Origin: Verrucomicrobiaceae bacterium UBA1938
GTDB taxonomy: Bacteria > Verrucomicrobiota > Verrucomicrobiia > Verrucomicrobiales > Verrucomicrobiaceae
NCBI GenBank assembly: GCA_002336895.1
Contig: DDFC01000010.1
Span: forward strand, 1-64,000
Direction of reading: 5' to 3'
DNA: 64,000 nucleotides
The notes under the pieces were generated by a model that was given only the letters and a program-made list of their open reading frames with translations, searched no databases and had not been told where the DNA came from. This document shows, one piece after another, positions 52,801-62,717 of the stretch; the first letter of the stretch is position 1; each line of letters opens with the position of its first letter. The translations under genes and the position numbers were made by a program.

Positions 52801-55082
52801 CTGTGGCCAACACCACCTACTTCACCGGATCGCTGAAAGATGGCACCAGTGGTGCCGGCGGTCTCTCTTTGGTCAAGAGCGGCATCAGCACGCAGGTGCT
52901 TATCGGAGCCAACACCTACACCGGATCCACCACGGTGAATGCGGGCACGCTGCAGGTGGGCGGCGCCGTCTCCACGTATGGTACTTCAGGCTCTCTGGCC
53001 TCGACCAGTTTCATCCTCAACGGCGGCTCCTTTGTCATCGACAACACCGGAGCCGGCAACAGCAACAACAACCGTCTGGCCGATGCCGCAGACTTCACCT
53101 TCAAAGGCGGCTCCTTCATCTACAAAGGCTCCGATCAGTCTGCCACGAACTCCAGCGAGACCATCGACAATCTCACGCTCGGCTCAGGCCTGAAAACACT
53201 CAGCATCATTTACGGCAGCACCAACACCGCCACGCTGAACGCCACCCAGATCACACGTGCGGCGCAGGGCGGCATTCTGCTCGTGAATGGAACGAACCTC
53301 GGCATGAACTCCACCGCCACCAGCAGCGTGTCGCGCATCTTCTTCACCACCACGCCGGATCTGGTGGGCGGCACGGGTGCGCTCTCCACTGGCATCAATG
53401 CTGCAGCGCAGGACACCAAGATCGTGCCCTTCCTGCTGGGGGAGGCCACAGCCAGCAGCGGCGGCACCGGAACTGCCACCGGCACGCCAAACACCTTCAT
53501 GACCTACAGTGCCGCCACCGGTCTGCGCCCGCTGAATCCCATCGATGAATTCGTGCAGAACTCGATCACCTCGGGTGCCAATACACGCCTCACCTCCGCC
53601 ACCAACATCAACACCACTGCCGCCATCAACTCGCTGCTTCTCGACGGCGGCTCGGCCACGATCGCCAACGGGCAGACGCTCACGGTGAGCAGCGGTGCCA
53701 TCCTGTTCGCTTCGGGTGCAAATGTCGGCATCGGCGGCGGCACGCTCGACTTTGGTTCCCGCGAGGGCATTGTCACGATCAATTCCACCGGCAACACGAT
53801 CATCAGTTCCGTGGTCACAGGCTCGGCTGGAGTCACCTACTCCGGCAGCGGCACGCTGGTGCTGGCCACGCAGCAGAACACCTATTCCGGCAATACCTTG
53901 CTGCAGGTGGCGGTGGTGATACCGCAGTCCAGCTCCACCGGTTCGGCAGGCGCGCCCACCAGCGGTCCCTTTGGCCAGGGAACGGTGATCTTCAATGGCA
54001 GCGCCATCCGCGCCACCACCAACAACGCCATCACCATCGGCAACAATGTGCAGTTCAATGCAGACACCACCATGCTCGGCAGCGGTGTGGCTGCCAATGA
54101 CAAGGTGCTCTTCTTCACCGGCAATGTGGTGCTCTCAGGCGGCACCCGCACCATCACTCAAAATTCAGGTGCCAACACCGTCTTCACAGGCACCATCAGC
54201 GACGGTGGTGGCAATCTGGGACTCACCATCGCAGGCAATGGCACCAGCGCCGTGGTTCTTTCCGGCACCAGTACCTACACCGGCCCCACACAGGTGAATG
54301 GCAGCACGCTGCAGGTGGGCAGCAGTGGCACCGGCTCCTCTGGCACGGGATCAGTCACCGTGGCCAGCGGCGCCACCCTGGCAGGCTCTGGCACGGTGCA
54401 GGGGGCCACGGTGATGAATGCAGGCTCTGTGCTGCAGCCCGGCGATGTGACCACCGGAGGCACCGCCGCTACGACGGTCACCAATAACAGCACGCTGACG
54501 TTTACGGCTGCAAACACCGCCCTCACGGTGAATGACGGCGCACAGATCAGGCTGGGCATCTCCAGTCCCACGCAGGCCTCCAGCCTGGTCTCCTTTTCGG
54601 GAGGCTTGTTTCACTACAACGGCCACGACTACAGCAGCGCGCAGGCTCTCTTTAGCAACGAACCCGGCGCACTGGCCGCCTGGAACACCGCCCCCTCCAG
54701 CACGGGCAATCACGACTTCATCCAGCTCACCGCCGCCACTGGCACGCTCAGCATCGGCGACCGCGCGGGCGGTGCCTTTGGGCAGGGTTCCGTGCTGATC
54801 TCCTCCAGTCTTGCCAGCGTGGCGGTGGGGCAGGTCTTCAACCTCATCGACTGGAAGGGGGCCGCCATCAGCGGCAACTTTGACGTGGGCGGCATGACCT
54901 GGGTGGACGCCAGCGGCAATGCCATCGCCGGAGACCTCGATCTCGCCGCACTCGGTGCCGGCTTCGGCTGGGATGTGAGCGCCTTCCAGTCCTACGGCAT
55001 CTTGGTTGTGGTGCCTGAGCCCGGACGCGCCTGCCTGCTGCTGTGCGGTCTTCTGGGCTTGGCGCTGCGCAGGCGGCGCTGA
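49884..55082 (+). CDS. Giant PATR-repeat protein with PEP-CTERM anchor
   Basis: 1732 residues. After a signal peptide (about 15-38) comes a long beta-helix region with at least nine autotransporter-associated repeats of the form TLSGANTYTGATTVNAG (PATR), for example at about residues 290, 410, 515, 645, 760, 880, 1010, 1330 and 1455. The chain is rich in Gly, Thr, Ser and Asn and nearly lacks Cys. The C-terminus has VVPEPGRACLLLCGLLGLAL followed by RRRR, a PEP-CTERM sorting signal, and no autotransporter barrel. It is thus probably exported, processed by an exosortase and displayed on the surface or in an exopolymer. TTGACA (49846-49851) and TAACGG 16 bases later may be its promoter. Confidence 0.92.
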   Translation: MTRDTAPAPGARLSDLRTFCIGLLMVVLSASHLQATDFTWTGSTSSDFATGSNWGGTAPSPTGGDVGSPVAWRINVQGTANTLVYAAAQGHTVLSGGSSGRALFIANGANGSMSITGGIFESTSTSADGMVNGLNSVGLLSIDGGTYRKTTGTGAASMFTVFYAGSGLSQGTLAVNSGSFEVTTLDLQNSTGSSTQPAGTPESVVNLNGGVLSVGTIIRGNTSAGIDAVLNFNGGTLQARQDSTTFLAALGQFTANVQAGGARVDTQTFNVTIAAPLVHDSALGATVDGGLTKLGTGALTLAGSNTYTGGTSINNGMIVLSAGDDRLPTSTILTLGDGTTNDSGKLKLDSRSQTLAGLLTAGTGTANSVVNGNATAATLTLNVSSTDTYGGLLGGTGTNENNFGLTKTGVGTLTLSGTNTYTGATSIQAGTLQAGAAGGGTVFGTNSAVTLANVAGATLDLNGFNQTIGSLAGGGGTGGQVSLGAATLTLGGTNASTSFAGVISGTGGALIKNGTGTLTLSGANTYTGATTVNAGILTVGSNTALGTTAGSTTVASGATLLLANGVKVTGETVAITGSGGNSMGVLQTVNGGSAEWAGVVTLQSAGARLGAQAGGTLTVSGGIQNGASNILAISGELGTGTVVISGSGNTYTGATQVIRGILKLGSANALPTGTTLDVDSLAAAGVNDDATFDLGGFSQTIAVLQRSGGSFGTGGSYITNSSSTAATLTITSGSYSGIIRDGAGVVNLSLSGGGSLTLSGANTYTGVTTLSGASTELVVASNTALGGTAGGTIVGLGSRVVLANGVTVTGETITVTNTGGNNYGALQTATNATAEWAGNIVVTGTDARLGGGVGGTLIISGVISGSAPIVFSRADNSSTILKAVNTYTGDTQLFSNGTATGSSLVIGVDNAINAASRLSVITTVATKSITLDLNGHVLTLRGLDTSGNHASGAVLSVANNAASTASVLTISDPVANTTYFTGSLKDGTSGAGGLSLVKSGISTQVLIGANTYTGSTTVNAGTLQVGGAVSTYGTSGSLASTSFILNGGSFVIDNTGAGNSNNNRLADAADFTFKGGSFIYKGSDQSATNSSETIDNLTLGSGLKTLSIIYGSTNTATLNATQITRAAQGGILLVNGTNLGMNSTATSSVSRIFFTTTPDLVGGTGALSTGINAAAQDTKIVPFLLGEATASSGGTGTATGTPNTFMTYSAATGLRPLNPIDEFVQNSITSGANTRLTSATNINTTAAINSLLLDGGSATIANGQTLTVSSGAILFASGANVGIGGGTLDFGSREGIVTINSTGNTIISSVVTGSAGVTYSGSGTLVLATQQNTYSGNTLLQVAVVIPQSSSTGSAGAPTSGPFGQGTVIFNGSAIRATTNNAITIGNNVQFNADTTMLGSGVAANDKVLFFTGNVVLSGGTRTITQNSGANTVFTGTISDGGGNLGLTIAGNGTSAVVLSGTSTYTGPTQVNGSTLQVGSSGTGSSGTGSVTVASGATLAGSGTVQGATVMNAGSVLQPGDVTTGGTAATTVTNNSTLTFTAANTALTVNDGAQIRLGISSPTQASSLVSFSGGLFHYNGHDYSSAQALFSNEPGALAAWNTAPSSTGNHDFIQLTAATGTLSIGDRAGGAFGQGSVLISSSLASVAVGQVFNLIDWKGAAISGNFDVGGMTWVDASGNAIAGDLDLAALGAGFGWDVSAFQSYGILVVVPEPGRACLLLCGLLGLALRRRR

Positions 55083-55146
55083 GGCGATTTGCCAGCCTGA
55101 GGCTTGTCAGCTTGCATCGTGACGGGGTGCGGACTATCGACGGAGG

Positions 55147-56424
55147 ATGAAGCTCCCGCCCCACCTGCTCGACGAAATCATCCTTTCACTGGGAGAGATC
55201 TTTGTGGGCAGGCGCTATGCAGACAAGGTCATCGAATACACCTTCAAGCGCCACCGCAAGTGGGGCAGCCGGGACCGCCGCATCTTCGCTGAGTCCATCT
55301 ATGAATGCGTGCGCTGGTGGCGCTGGTTCTGGCATCTGGCCGGACTGCCGGACGAGGAGCATACGCAGCCTGAGGCCATCACCCCGGAGCACCTGTGGCG
55401 CGTGTGGGCCGCCTACTGGATCACCAACGGCCGCGAACTGCCCAAGGACGACACCGCCCCCGAGGTGAAGCCGGGCGATGTTTTGAAACGTGCCAAGGAA
55501 GGTGCACCGCCCGCCATCCGTGCCGCCATCCCCGACTGGCTGGAGACACGCGGCGCACACGAGCTAGGCGCTGCATGGCCGGCACTGCGCGAGGCGCTGA
55601 ACCAGCCTGCGGATGTCTTCATGCGGGTGAACACGCTCAAAAACGACCGCCGTGCCCTGCGCGAAAAGCTGGGGCAGGAAGGCTACGAAACCGAGGCCGT
55701 CGATCATGTGCCCAGCGCCCTGCGCCTCAAGCAACGCGCCAACCTCTTTGGTACCGCTTCGTATAAAGCGGGTCTCTTTGAAGTGCAGGATGCCGCATCC
55801 CAGCTCATCGCACCCTTTCTGCAGGTGGAGCCCGGCATGCGCGTCATCGACGCCTGCGCAGGTGGTGGTGGCAAGGCGCTGCATCTCGCAGCACTCATGC
55901 GCAACAAAGGCAAGCTGCTGGCGCTGGATGTGCACGCCTGGAAGCTGGCCGAACTGCGCAAGCGCGCCTCACGCGCCGGCGTGGACATCATCGAGACACG
56001 CGAGATCGAAGGTTCCAAAACCGTGAAGCGCCTGGCTCAGAAAGCTGACCGCGTGCTGCTGGACGTGCCCTGCTCCGGCCTCGGCGTGCTGCGCCGCAAT
56101 CCCGATGCCAAGTGGAAGCTGACCGACACCGAGGTGGAGCGTCTCATCGCACTGCAGGCCGAGATTCTCGAAAGCTACAGCCGCATGGTCGTGCCCGGCG
56201 GCAGGCTGGTCTATGCCACCTGCAGCATCCTGCCCAGCGAAAACGAACGCCAGGTGCAGGCCTTCCTGGCCAGGCATGGCAGCGACTGGACCCTGGAGGA
56301 AGAACTGCACCGCAATCCGGAGACGGGTGCCTTCGATGGCTTCTACGCCGCCAGACTGCTGCGGAAGGCCGCAGCAGCCTCGGCGGAGGGTGGAGATGTC
56401 GCAACCCAAACATTGGAGGCGTAA
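55147..56424 (+). CDS. RsmB/NOP2-type RNA (cytosine-5)-methyltransferase
   Basis: 425 residues. A helical N-terminal NusB-like part (MKLPPHLLDEIILSLGEIFV) leads to a class I methyltransferase domain: VIDACAGGGGKALHLAAL (AdoMet motif I), DVPCSGLGVLRRNPDAKWK with one catalytic Cys, and YATCSILPSENERQVQAFL with the nucleophilic Cys, the two-cysteine pattern of m5C enzymes of 16S rRNA. It probably methylates C967 or an equivalent site. GGAGG sits directly against the ATG, unusually close for a ribosome-binding site. Other members of the family modify tRNA, so the exact substrate is not certain. Confidence 0.9.
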   Translation: MKLPPHLLDEIILSLGEIFVGRRYADKVIEYTFKRHRKWGSRDRRIFAESIYECVRWWRWFWHLAGLPDEEHTQPEAITPEHLWRVWAAYWITNGRELPKDDTAPEVKPGDVLKRAKEGAPPAIRAAIPDWLETRGAHELGAAWPALREALNQPADVFMRVNTLKNDRRALREKLGQEGYETEAVDHVPSALRLKQRANLFGTASYKAGLFEVQDAASQLIAPFLQVEPGMRVIDACAGGGGKALHLAALMRNKGKLLALDVHAWKLAELRKRASRAGVDIIETREIEGSKTVKRLAQKADRVLLDVPCSGLGVLRRNPDAKWKLTDTEVERLIALQAEILESYSRMVVPGGRLVYATCSILPSENERQVQAFLARHGSDWTLEEELHRNPETGAFDGFYAARLLRKAAAASAEGGDVATQTLEA

Positions 56425-56502
56425 CGAAGCGCCAGGCTGGGAGACTGGGACGACCAAGCCATGTGCGCTATTTCAGCTCTTGGGGGGAGGTCGCTCTAGG
56501 GA

Positions 56503-57249
56503 TTAGGCGATTTTGTCCAGGATGGCGCGCTTAAACCACGATGGGATATGGTCTGTTTTTAGCTCCAGTCTTCGCCCTTCAGTGATCTCTGCTAACCAAG
56601 TGTGCGAGCAGTCTGCGTTGTCCGTGGAGTTGTCGAAGATGTAGGCCCGGTTGGTGAAGCGAATGGCGGAAACCAGCAGATCCAGGGAGCGATGGTAGCG
56701 TTTTTCGATGAGATCAGGTGGCACAGGATGCCCCTGCATTCTGACGCGGTTCTCCACACGTGAGATGTTGATCGCCGGGTCATCCGTGGCCACATAGTAG
56801 AGATAGGTCCGGTAGCCACGCTCCTGGGCTTTCTGAAGCAGAGCCACTTTGCTAGGATGAGACATCACCGTTTCAAAGGTGAAAGTCCGCTGTGCTGCCA
56901 GCAGCTTGTGGCGCAGAAAATCCGCCACGACAGAGGCGAAGTAGCTGTTGATCACCCCGTTGGGAAAGCACAGCCGACCATCCGTATAGCTCAGCCGCCC
57001 GACGTCTTCAGCCAAGCCCTGCTGGATAAGAAATGCTGAGCCGGTGAAAAGTGGCAAAACCTCCTCCGCCGTCGTTTGAATGCCGAAGCTATGCATGTCC
57101 ACATGGCCGTGCGTCTGCACTTGTTTCTCGATATCATCGGGATTGACGTATGCACCCAGGAGCGGTTCGGCCAGGTAGGATTTGAGCACGCTTTTCCCAG
57201 ACCCATTCGGACCTGCAAACATGCGCATCCTGGGCGTTTCGCGGCTCAC
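56503..57249 (-). CDS. Zeta-toxin-like P-loop kinase
   Basis: 248 residues from GTG 57249. Walker A GPNGSGKSVLKSYL is near the N-terminus, followed by AYVNPDDIEKQVQ (the Asp region that binds the substrate in zeta kinases), FETVMSHPSKVALLQKA and an Arg-rich lid NISRVENRVRMQGH with VPPDLIEKRYHRSLDLL. This matches COG4185, the zeta-toxin/UDP-GlcNAc kinase group, which phosphorylates UDP-N-acetylglucosamine and blocks cell wall synthesis. Its start overlaps the stop of a 73-residue gene by four bases (GTGA), as in toxin-antitoxin pairs. A benign kinase role is also possible. Confidence 0.82.
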   Translation of the reverse strand: MSRETPRMRMFAGPNGSGKSVLKSYLAEPLLGAYVNPDDIEKQVQTHGHVDMHSFGIQTTAEEVLPLFTGSAFLIQQGLAEDVGRLSYTDGRLCFPNGVINSYFASVVADFLRHKLLAAQRTFTFETVMSHPSKVALLQKAQERGYRTYLYYVATDDPAINISRVENRVRMQGHPVPPDLIEKRYHRSLDLLVSAIRFTNRAYIFDNSTDNADCSHTWLAEITEGRRLELKTDHIPSWFKRAILDKIA

Positions 57250-57467
57250 TTGATCATATAAACCGTGCCTGGTTTCACCCGGGTCGGCGGTTCGATCTGC
57301 TTCACCAGTTCCTTGCGACCGTCTGGGAAGACGCGAAACAAATAGGCACCCTCGGACTGCAGCACGCTCTGCCCTGAAGCCAGAACCTCTGCACGAGCAG
57401 CGGCAAAGGCCTGCGCCGACACGGCAGGAAACTGCCCTTCGAGCGCCTGGATTTCGTTGTCTGACAT
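57246..57467 (-). CDS. Small protein, putative antitoxin partner
   Basis: 73 residues, MSDNEIQALEGQFPAVSAQA at the start, then a helix AFAAARAEVLASGQSVLQSE and a beta-rich end GAYLFRVFPDGRKELVKQI. It precedes the zeta-like kinase gene and overlaps it by four bases, so translation is coupled. The layout (small acidic-to-basic protein first, kinase second) resembles an antitoxin, but it does not look like the epsilon antitoxin family. It may be DNA binding or simply a partner. Confidence 0.6.
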   Translation of the reverse strand: MSDNEIQALEGQFPAVSAQAFAAARAEVLASGQSVLQSEGAYLFRVFPDGRKELVKQIEPPTRVKPGTVYMIK

Positions 57468-57532
57468 GAGCGAGATTAGTGCGACTGTCGCGTCAGATCA
57501 ACCCTGTCCTTTTGAAGATGGAATCGTGTGCC

Positions 57533-57760
57533 TCAATGACACCCGCAACCGCTGCCGCAGGAGCCGCCGCCTGAGGGCATGCTGCCACCGCCGCTGCCGC
57601 CACCCATGATACCGGTGCCGCCGATGGGCACACGGCGCACGGGCTGGCCGCTGTCCGGATGCTGAGTCAGCGGGGCATCCTTCATGCTCTGACGGACTTC
57701 GAAGCGCTTGGTGGGCTCTCCTTCAAACTGGGGGATGGTTTCGTAAACGTAGGTGGGCAT
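57533..57760 (-). CDS. FmdB-like small protein with rearranged cysteines
   Basis: 75 residues. The start MPTYVYETIPQFEGEP and the segment FEVRQSMKDAPLTQHPDSGQ follow the FmdB zinc-ribbon family (MPIYEYRC..., then QS..DPPL..CP.CG) but every cysteine of the usual ribbon is replaced. Instead the C-terminus is Gly/Ser-rich and ends in CGSGCGCH. FmdB-type proteins are small putative regulators. This variant cannot form the normal zinc site but might bind metal through the tail. It stands alone between the antitoxin-like gene and the MFS gene. Confidence 0.7.
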   Translation of the reverse strand: MPTYVYETIPQFEGEPTKRFEVRQSMKDAPLTQHPDSGQPVRRVPIGGTGIMGGGSGGGSMPSGGGSCGSGCGCH

Positions 57761-57827
57761 CGGGAAAGGGTGGTTTCAGGTCTAAAGTTCAATGTTTCAG
57801 GTTCCTTGCAAGGGCGGGAAATAAAAA

Positions 57828-57851
57828 CGGCGTCCCGGTGAAGGGACGCCG
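57828..57851 (-). terminator. Terminator of the MFS transporter gene
   Basis: CGGCGTCCC (57828-57836) pairs perfectly with GGGACGCCG (57843-57851) across a six-base loop; on the minus strand the stem is followed by TTTTTAT. A textbook rho-independent terminator, 31 bases after the stop at 57882. Confidence 0.9.
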
Positions 57852-57881
57852 CGTGGGGAAGGGGAACTCAGTCTCTCAGAC

Positions 57882-59441
<1,560 letters not shown>

Positions 59442-59667
59442 AAGAGGAGTGTATGTGGAGTGCGTGTTGGTTGTTTGTGGGTGTGTTGTCGGGAAGTCTT
59501 GAACCGGCGTGTTTTAGGTGCCGCGCCTCCCAGCGACAAGAAAAAAGTTGTTCTCAAGACTGAGAAGTCACCGGGGGCGTGCGGCGGGATCGCTCGCACA
59601 CCGCATCCGAGGAACCAACCATCAACCGTGTGTGCTGTCAGGCGCGCCGCCTGTTATCGCTGCGCCG

Positions 59668-60048
59668 TTACACGATCTTGCACTGAATCCAGGCGTCTTC
59701 ATCAAATCCGTAGATCGCGCACAGGCGGTGGTAGCCATCGGCGATCACCACCCTCCCGTTCGCCGTGTCCCGCACCAGCAGCAGCGGGGAGAGGGACTTG
59801 CCGTTTTGGATCTTCCGGCGGTCCTTTTCCACATGGGAATTGCTCACTCCCAGCAGCGAGAGGCCGGAGGCGCGGAAGATGTCCTTGGCCTTGAACTGCG
59901 TCACCTTCGCACCCTTTAGGCCGGCGATGAATTTTTTGACCTGCTTCTTGTCGTAGATCAGCAGCAGATAGGATTCCGCCGCCGGGTAGTCATGATCTTC
60001 CGCCTTTGAAAGCCACTTGATGCCATCGCTGCTGGATTTCTTGCTCAT
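59668..60048 (-). CDS. ParB/Srx-like small protein
   Basis: 126 residues, no membrane segment. Its C-terminal half reads GRVVIADGYHRLCAIYGFDE, matching the G-x-H-R loop of the ParB/sulfiredoxin (ParB-like nuclease) fold, and KSLSPLLLVRD before it fits the expected strand order. ParB-like single-domain proteins bind nucleotides or act on DNA or small substrates. It precedes the aldo/keto reductase region in a tandem minus-strand series but is spaced from it by 65 bases. The role is unknown. Confidence 0.65.
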   Translation of the reverse strand: MSKKSSSDGIKWLSKAEDHDYPAAESYLLLIYDKKQVKKFIAGLKGAKVTQFKAKDIFRASGLSLLGVSNSHVEKDRRKIQNGKSLSPLLLVRDTANGRVVIADGYHRLCAIYGFDEDAWIQCKIV

Positions 60049-60113
60049 GACAGCAAGGGTGAAACGCAGGTGCTGTGGGTCAAAGGGGAAGCGGTTTACT
60101 TTGGGTGAGCAGT

Positions 60114-61154
60114 TTACAGCCTGCGCAGCCCGTCCTCCGTCATTGCGCAGGGGATCTCGGCGTCGATTTCATCGATGCGGGCCAGCGTCTCGGCACTGAG
60201 CACGAGGTCGGCTGCCGCCAGGCTCTCATTGAGCTGGGCCACGGTGGTGGCGCCGACAATGGTCGAGGCCACAAAGTCGTGCTGCTTGCTCCAGGCCAGG
60301 GCCAGCGCGGTGACGCTGACGCCCAGATCTGCCGCGATGACCTGCAGGCGTGCGGTCGTCTCCAGCGTGCGCTCATTCACAAAGCGTGCCGCCATGCGCT
60401 TCTGGCGCGGGCCGCCGTTTTGGATGTAGTCGGTGAAGCGTGCGCCTTTGGGCAGCGCACCGCCGTTGTATTTGCCGCAGAGCACGCCGCCGCCCAGGGG
60501 CGAGTAGGGGAGGAGGCTCACGCCTTCCTTGCGGCAGACCTGCGCCAGCTCGCTCTCGCAGCGGCGGTTGATGAGGGAGAAGTTGTTCTGCACCGTGGCC
60601 ATGCGGGCCAGTCCGTGCTTCTCGGCCTCCCACAGGTTTTTCATCACGCCCCAGCAGGTCTCGTTGCTGCTGCCCCAGGCGCGGATCTTGCCCTGGTCGA
60701 TCAGATCCGTGAGCGCGCCCAGAGTCTCCTCCTGCTGCATGCCGTGGTCCGGCCAGTGGGTCTGGTAGAGGTCGATATAATCCGTCTGCAGCCGGCGCAG
60801 GCTGTCCTCGCAGGCCTGGAAGATCTGGCGGCGGTCCAGCGCCGTGAAGCCGCCGCGCACCGGCGGGCGGAACCACCCATGCCCCGGCCCAGTGACCTTG
60901 GAGGCGATGATGATCTCCCCACGCTTCTGCCCCTTGAGCCACCTGCCCACGATCTGCTCCGTCACCCCAAACAGCTCCGCACTCGGCGGCACGGGGTAGA
61001 GCTCCGCCGTGTCAAAGAAATCGATCCCCGCCTCCAGCGCGCGGTCCATGATCTCAAAGGACGTCTTCTCATCCGCCTGCAGACCAAAGGTCATGGTTCC
61101 CATGCAGATGTCAGTGACAACGATACCCGTGCGGCCAAGGCGTTTGCGATTCAT
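60114..61154 (-). CDS. Aldo/keto reductase
   Basis: 346 residues, an (alpha/beta)8 NADPH-dependent oxidoreductase of the Tas-like group. The catalytic tetrad is visible: Asp48 and Tyr53 in DFFDTAELYP, Lys in IIIASKVTG and His in DLYQTHWPD. Signature SSNETCWGVMKNLWEA and the C-terminal IVGATTVAQLNESLAAADLV bind the cofactor. It reduces carbonyl compounds in the cytoplasm; the substrate is unknown. The gene starts at ATG 61154 and ends about 65 bases before the ParB-like gene. Confidence 0.9.
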   Translation of the reverse strand: MNRKRLGRTGIVVTDICMGTMTFGLQADEKTSFEIMDRALEAGIDFFDTAELYPVPPSAELFGVTEQIVGRWLKGQKRGEIIIASKVTGPGHGWFRPPVRGGFTALDRRQIFQACEDSLRRLQTDYIDLYQTHWPDHGMQQEETLGALTDLIDQGKIRAWGSSNETCWGVMKNLWEAEKHGLARMATVQNNFSLINRRCESELAQVCRKEGVSLLPYSPLGGGVLCGKYNGGALPKGARFTDYIQNGGPRQKRMAARFVNERTLETTARLQVIAADLGVSVTALALAWSKQHDFVASTIVGATTVAQLNESLAAADLVLSAETLARIDEIDAEIPCAMTEDGLRRL

Positions 61155-61419
61155 AGAATGCGGATGCTAACGAGCCACACGCGCAGGGCAAGGGCATGGA
61201 TGGGAGCAGGCGTCCCGCGTGTTCTTTCCCGCGTCCCCGCAAGGAACGGCTCAATAAGATCTTGACCGAGCGGACGTTCGCGACGGAAGAGCGTTTTGGA
61301 CTGCCATGGCTTACAAACATCTAGCGAGAGCTCTTTCCAATCTCAACAAAGCCATGGCTTTCAAAGCACTCATTCTGTGCTTATATGCGGGATAGTGTAA
61401 AATAAAAACTCTTTCCTGC

Positions 61420-61851
61420 ATGTCCTCACTCGATGATCTCAAACTGGCAACGATTGATGATGCACTGACGGAGTGCGAGCCGTGTCTTGAAGAGTTCGCG
61501 TATGCTCACGGCTTTGCTCTCACACGTTCACATAATGAGTCATTCAACATTCCACGCCGCTGGCTGCGTCGGGAAACGGACGGGATCCACCATGAGGTTG
61601 GTCTCATAATTGCCCTGCCGATGCCTGAGCGATTAGCACGCGGCTTCTATCCAGACATTCCATGCATCCTCTATATTGCAGCGTTTGACCGAACAACGCA
61701 GAAGCACTATCACGCCGACATTTGCGAAGCGCAGCCGTTCGTGTTGTTCAGAGACTCGCTGAGGCATCATCTCGCAGATGCTCTTGCTAAGCTCGATGCT
61801 TGTAGTGCAGCTTACATTTCACAGTATGGAGTTGATGAACATCTGAACTGA
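61420..61851 (+). CDS. Hypothetical protein, 143 residues
   Basis: Starts MSSLDDLKLATIDDALTECE, contains EFAYAHGFALTRSHNESFNI and a mixed alpha/beta C-terminus. The Asp/Glu-rich N-terminus, HYHADICEAQPFVLFR in the middle and no membrane helix suggest a small cytoplasmic protein. I do not recognise the family. The 265-base spacer before it has an AT-rich stretch near 61399-61412 (TGTAAAATAAA) that could be its -10 region. It could be an immunity-like protein, given the SMI1 gene nearby, but there is no direct evidence. Confidence 0.55.
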   Translation: MSSLDDLKLATIDDALTECEPCLEEFAYAHGFALTRSHNESFNIPRRWLRRETDGIHHEVGLIIALPMPERLARGFYPDIPCILYIAAFDRTTQKHYHADICEAQPFVLFRDSLRHHLADALAKLDACSAAYISQYGVDEHLN

Positions 61852-61928
61852 TCTGCGCTGCAGCGAACATGGTTTCGGTGTCTAGTTGCGACCAATGTAA
61901 AACCAGATCAACCGATTCACATTCTGTC

Positions 61929-62588
61929 ATGAACCAGTCGCATTCCGACGCTCCGTTTGTTATTCGCAGTCAGTGGCTTGATGTGAAGATGCTTTTGTTG
62001 TGGCTCCCGGGACTCAGAAAGAAGCTGGCGTATGAAAGCTTTGATTTGGGGCGTGAGTGCCGCACCAAAGGCAACACAGCTCTGGCGAAATGCAATTTTC
62101 GTCGGATACAAACTCTCTTCCCAGATGGGTTCCTGACCACGTCCAAGAACAGCTGGGAAATATCCAAACTTGTCGCGGCCTCTCATAATTACCTTGGGAT
62201 GCTTTGCTTGGACACAGGACGGCCTTCGGAGGCACGCCCCTCATTTGATCGGGCGATTGAAATCCGGAAGGAGATAAGCCGCCTTTGCCCAGATGATCGT
62301 GAGAATCAGATTTATCTGGGCGGCGCCCTATGCAATCGCGCACACTCCGTGGCCGATACTGATGCGGCTGCTGCCCTTGCATTCTATGAAGAGAGTTTGA
62401 AGGTTCTGCGCCAGCCTGAGAAGACCTGTGAGTGCAGCTACTGGGATGAGCAAAGGCAGTCATGGTGGTGCTCGCAGTTTGAAGCCAGGGCAGGTGCCCT
62501 TGGTTTGCTGGCACCTCAATTTGTCGATAATGCCATGCGAGGCCTTGATTCCCTAGGGCTGCCGGCGGCGCAACAACCGGCATCGTGA
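61929..62588 (+). CDS. TPR-like hypothetical protein
   Basis: 219 residues from ATG 61929; an in-frame start at 61869 would add 20 residues without recognisable sequence. A Leu-rich N-terminal part (VKMLLLWLPGLRKKLAYESF) is followed by two TPR-like units, AASHNYLGMLCLDTGRPSEA with RPSFDRAIEIRKEISRL, and YLGGALCNRAHSVADTD with AAALAFYEESLKVLR. The C-terminus has a Cys/Trp-rich stretch (CECSYWDEQRQSWWCSQ). Probably a cytoplasmic interaction protein. It follows the 143-residue gene by 77 bases on the same strand. Confidence 0.6.
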   Translation: MNQSHSDAPFVIRSQWLDVKMLLLWLPGLRKKLAYESFDLGRECRTKGNTALAKCNFRRIQTLFPDGFLTTSKNSWEISKLVAASHNYLGMLCLDTGRPSEARPSFDRAIEIRKEISRLCPDDRENQIYLGGALCNRAHSVADTDAAAALAFYEESLKVLRQPEKTCECSYWDEQRQSWWCSQFEARAGALGLLAPQFVDNAMRGLDSLGLPAAQQPAS

Positions 62589-62717
62589 AATCTCCAATTT
62601 CACAGTCCTTGAGCTCACCGGCCAGAGTCCACGTAAATCGGTCTCTTCAAAAAATCAGTACCGCAGGCTGAGATTGCGCCACCATCGGAAAGAGTGGCGT
62701 CTTGAGGTGGGGGGGGG

